A stretch of DNA of 64,000 nt from Roseovarius sp. MMSF_3350 (lineage in GTDB: Bacteria; Pseudomonadota; Alphaproteobacteria; Rhodobacterales; Rhodobacteraceae). Of the stretch, positions 62,663 through 64,000 are shown piece by piece. The position numbers were made by a program, and so were the translations under genes. Location: positions 1 to 64,000 of the forward strand of contig NZ_JASHIZ010000021.1 of NCBI RefSeq assembly GCF_030733425.1, in the 5' to 3' direction. The stretch's first letter is position 1. Every line of letters starts with the position of its first letter. The notes beneath the pieces were generated by a model, which was given only the letters and a program-made list of their open reading frames with translations, did no database searches and was not told where the DNA came from.

Positions 62663-63937
62663 CTATTCCGCCGCAGTCCTCTGCGGGTCTCCGACCGCGC
62701 CGCTGTCGAGCACGGCCTGCAGCTCCTCGCCGTCATAGCCCAGCACGTCGCGCAGGATCTCCACCGTGTGCTCGCCCAGAAGCGGCGAACGGGTCACCTC
62801 CACCGCGCTGTCCGAAAGCTTGATCGGGCAGCCCACCGTCGCGTACTTGCCGCGCTTGGGATGGTCCACATCGACGATCGTACCGGTCGCCCGCAGCCCG
62901 TCGTCCTCGATCAGCTCCTTGGTCGACAGGATCGGGCCCACGGGAATGTTCAGCGGGTTGCAGATGTCCATCACCTCGAACTTCGTCTTGGTCATGGTCC
63001 ACTCCTCGATCGTGCCGAAGATCTCGTTCAGCTTGTCCAGCCGCTCGGGCGGCGTGGCATAGCCCTCGGCCGTCTTCCACTCGGGCTTGCCGATCACGTC
63101 GCAGATCTGCTCCCACACCGCGGCCTGGGTGATGAAGTAGGTGTAGGCGTTGGGGTCGTCCTCCCAGCCCTTGCACTTCAGGATCCGGCCCGGCTGGCCA
63201 CCGCCAGAGTCGTTGCCCGCGCGCGGTGTCGCCTCGCCGAAGGGGATGCCCTCGCCGTACTGGCTGTATTCCTTCAGGGGCCCCGCTTCCAGCCGCTGCT
63301 GGTCGCGCAGCTTGACGCGGCAGAGGTTCAGCACCCCGTCCTGCATCGGCGCCAGCACCTTCTGGCCGCGGCCGGTACGCTCGCGCTGGAAGAGCGCCGT
63401 CATGATGCCCAGCGCCAGGTGCAGCCCGGTGCCGCTGTCGCCGATCTGCGCGCCGGTCACCAGGGGCGGGCCGTCACGGAAGCCGGTGGTCGAGGCCGCC
63501 CCGCCGGCGCATTGCGCCACGTTCTCGTAGACCTTGCAGTTCTCGTAGTTGCCGGGGCCGAAGCCCTTGACCGAGGCCATGATGATCTTGGGGTTGATCT
63601 CCTGGATCCGCTCCCAGGAAAAGCCCATGCGATCCAGCGCGCCCGGCGCGAAGTTCTCGACCAGGACGTCGCATTCCTCGATCAGCCGGGTCAGAACCTG
63701 CTTGCCGGTCTCGTTCTTGGAATTGAGCTCGATCGAGCGCTTGTTGTGGTTGAGCATGGTGAAGTAAAGGCTGTCCGCGCCCGGCACATCCACCAGCTGT
63801 TGCCGCGTGGCGTCGCCCACGCCGGGCCGCTCCACCTTCAGAACATCCGCCCCGAACCACGCCAGAAGCTGCGTGCAGGTCGGACCGGACTGCACATGCG
63901 TGAAGTCCAGAATCTTGATGCCGTCCAATGCTTTCAT
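62663..63937 (-). CDS. frc: Formyl-CoA:oxalate CoA-transferase
   Basis: 424 residues, close to the 428 of Oxalobacter Frc. The N-terminus [15 protein letters not shown], the [17 protein letters not shown] segment, catalytic Asp167 in [13 protein letters not shown] and the GGGQPG loop all match that enzyme closely. It transfers CoA from formyl-CoA to oxalate, giving oxalyl-CoA. It is the most upstream complete gene of the cluster in this window. Confidence 0.95.
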   Translation of the reverse strand: MKALDGIKILDFTHVQSGPTCTQLLAWFGADVLKVERPGVGDATRQQLVDVPGADSLYFTMLNHNKRSIELNSKNETGKQVLTRLIEECDVLVENFAPGALDRMGFSWERIQEINPKIIMASVKGFGPGNYENCKVYENVAQCAGGAASTTGFRDGPPLVTGAQIGDSGTGLHLALGIMTALFQRERTGRGQKVLAPMQDGVLNLCRVKLRDQQRLEAGPLKEYSQYGEGIPFGEATPRAGNDSGGGQPGRILKCKGWEDDPNAYTYFITQAAVWEQICDVIGKPEWKTAEGYATPPERLDKLNEIFGTIEEWTMTKTKFEVMDICNPLNIPVGPILSTKELIEDDGLRATGTIVDVDHPKRGKYATVGCPIKLSDSAVEVTRSPLLGEHTVEILRDVLGYDGEELQAVLDSGAVGDPQRTAAE

Positions 63938-63951
63938 AATGTCTCTCCCGC

Positions 63952-64000
63952 TCAGATGTTCTTGGCTTGGGGGTAACGGTTCTGCGCCACCACCGAAGAC
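63952..64000 (-). CDS. 3' end of an unidentified gene upstream of frc
   Basis: On the minus strand a frame ending [13 protein letters not shown] and a TGA stop at 63952-63954 leads in from the right edge, 15 nt before the frc start. Only 15 codons are visible. By analogy with other oxalate clusters it might be oxalyl-CoA decarboxylase, but the fragment is too short to tell. Confidence 0.4.
   Translation of the reverse strand, partial: SSVVAQNRYPQAKNI

Noticed and set aside
1..64000. CRISPR arrays, insertion sequences, prophage or toxin-antitoxin systems
   Set aside because: No regularly spaced direct repeats, transposase, integrase, phage structural gene or paired small toxin-antitoxin genes were recognised; the XRE-ImmA protein at 54311 belongs to the acyl-CoA regulator family.

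Overview
The window reads as a chromosomal segment of a high-GC alphaproteobacterium, most likely Rhodobacterales (Rhodobacteraceae, Roseobacter-like). The basis is a complete Paracoccus-type sox locus, a class I 5-aminolevulinate synthase (hemA), TRAP and tripartite-tricarboxylate transporters, carnitine and ectoine catabolic modules of the kind known from roseobacters, and the codon and GC character throughout. No phage, transposase, plasmid gene or CRISPR array is visible; the only mobile-like DNA is a set of short palindromic repeats.

Layout. (1) 1-9150: a BenE-type transporter (cut by the window edge), a DUF3253 protein, ileS carrying an in-frame palindromic insertion, a group III truncated haemoglobin, a ycjX / GNAT / ycjF-like overlapping operon, truA and tRNA-Arg(TCT). 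(2) 9224-14271: an isoquinoline-oxidoreductase-like molybdenum hydroxylase pair, a DadA-like amine oxidoreductase and its GlxA-type regulator. (3) 14347-22306: a carnitine / gamma-butyrobetaine catabolic block: BKACE (DUF849), SDR, lipocalin lipoprotein, a carnitine dehydrogenase-thioesterase fusion, CaiA-like and CaiD-like enzymes and an ADP-forming acyl-CoA ligase. (4) 22378-29012: a DctPQM TRAP transporter with DctB/DctD. The dctP promoter region has two strong tandem palindromes, but DctD has lost the sigma-54 contact loop. (5) 29073-30686: a soluble histidine kinase divergent from a single-domain-type response regulator. (6) 30768-47160: sulfur oxidation. Redoxin, soxH-like hydrolase and a YeeE transporter lie on one side. 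hemA and a DUF302 protein lie directly downstream of soxF. Then come soxFEDCBAZYXWV on the minus strand, and soxS, a persulfide-sensing ArsR regulator (SqrR/SoxR type) and a soxT-like transporter on the plus strand. (7) 47230-52665: eutB, eutC, asnC-type regulator, ssd and atf, the lower part of the ectoine/hydroxyectoine pathway, without eutD/eutE. (8) 53128-64000: an oxalate cluster: oxalyl-CoA reductase-like protein, a CoA-ester-type regulator, TctCBA transporter, universal stress protein, formate-THF ligase, a formyl-THF hydrolase-domain protein and formyl-CoA transferase, followed by the tail of one more gene.

How it fits together. The organism appears to be a lithoheterotroph that gains electrons from thiosulfate or sulfide (Sox). 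Sulfide/persulfide control probably acts through ATTC-N8-GAAT operators, found at soxX and soxH with near matches at soxB and soxV/soxS. It probably feeds on small osmolytes and plant or plankton metabolites (carnitine, ectoine derivatives, oxalate, C4-dicarboxylates). In the oxalate cluster, formyl-CoA transferase would make oxalyl-CoA. The PanE2-like enzyme would reduce it to glyoxylate for assimilation, while decarboxylation would feed formate into the THF pool through Fhs.

All calls come from reading the sequence and remembered family features; no database search was run.
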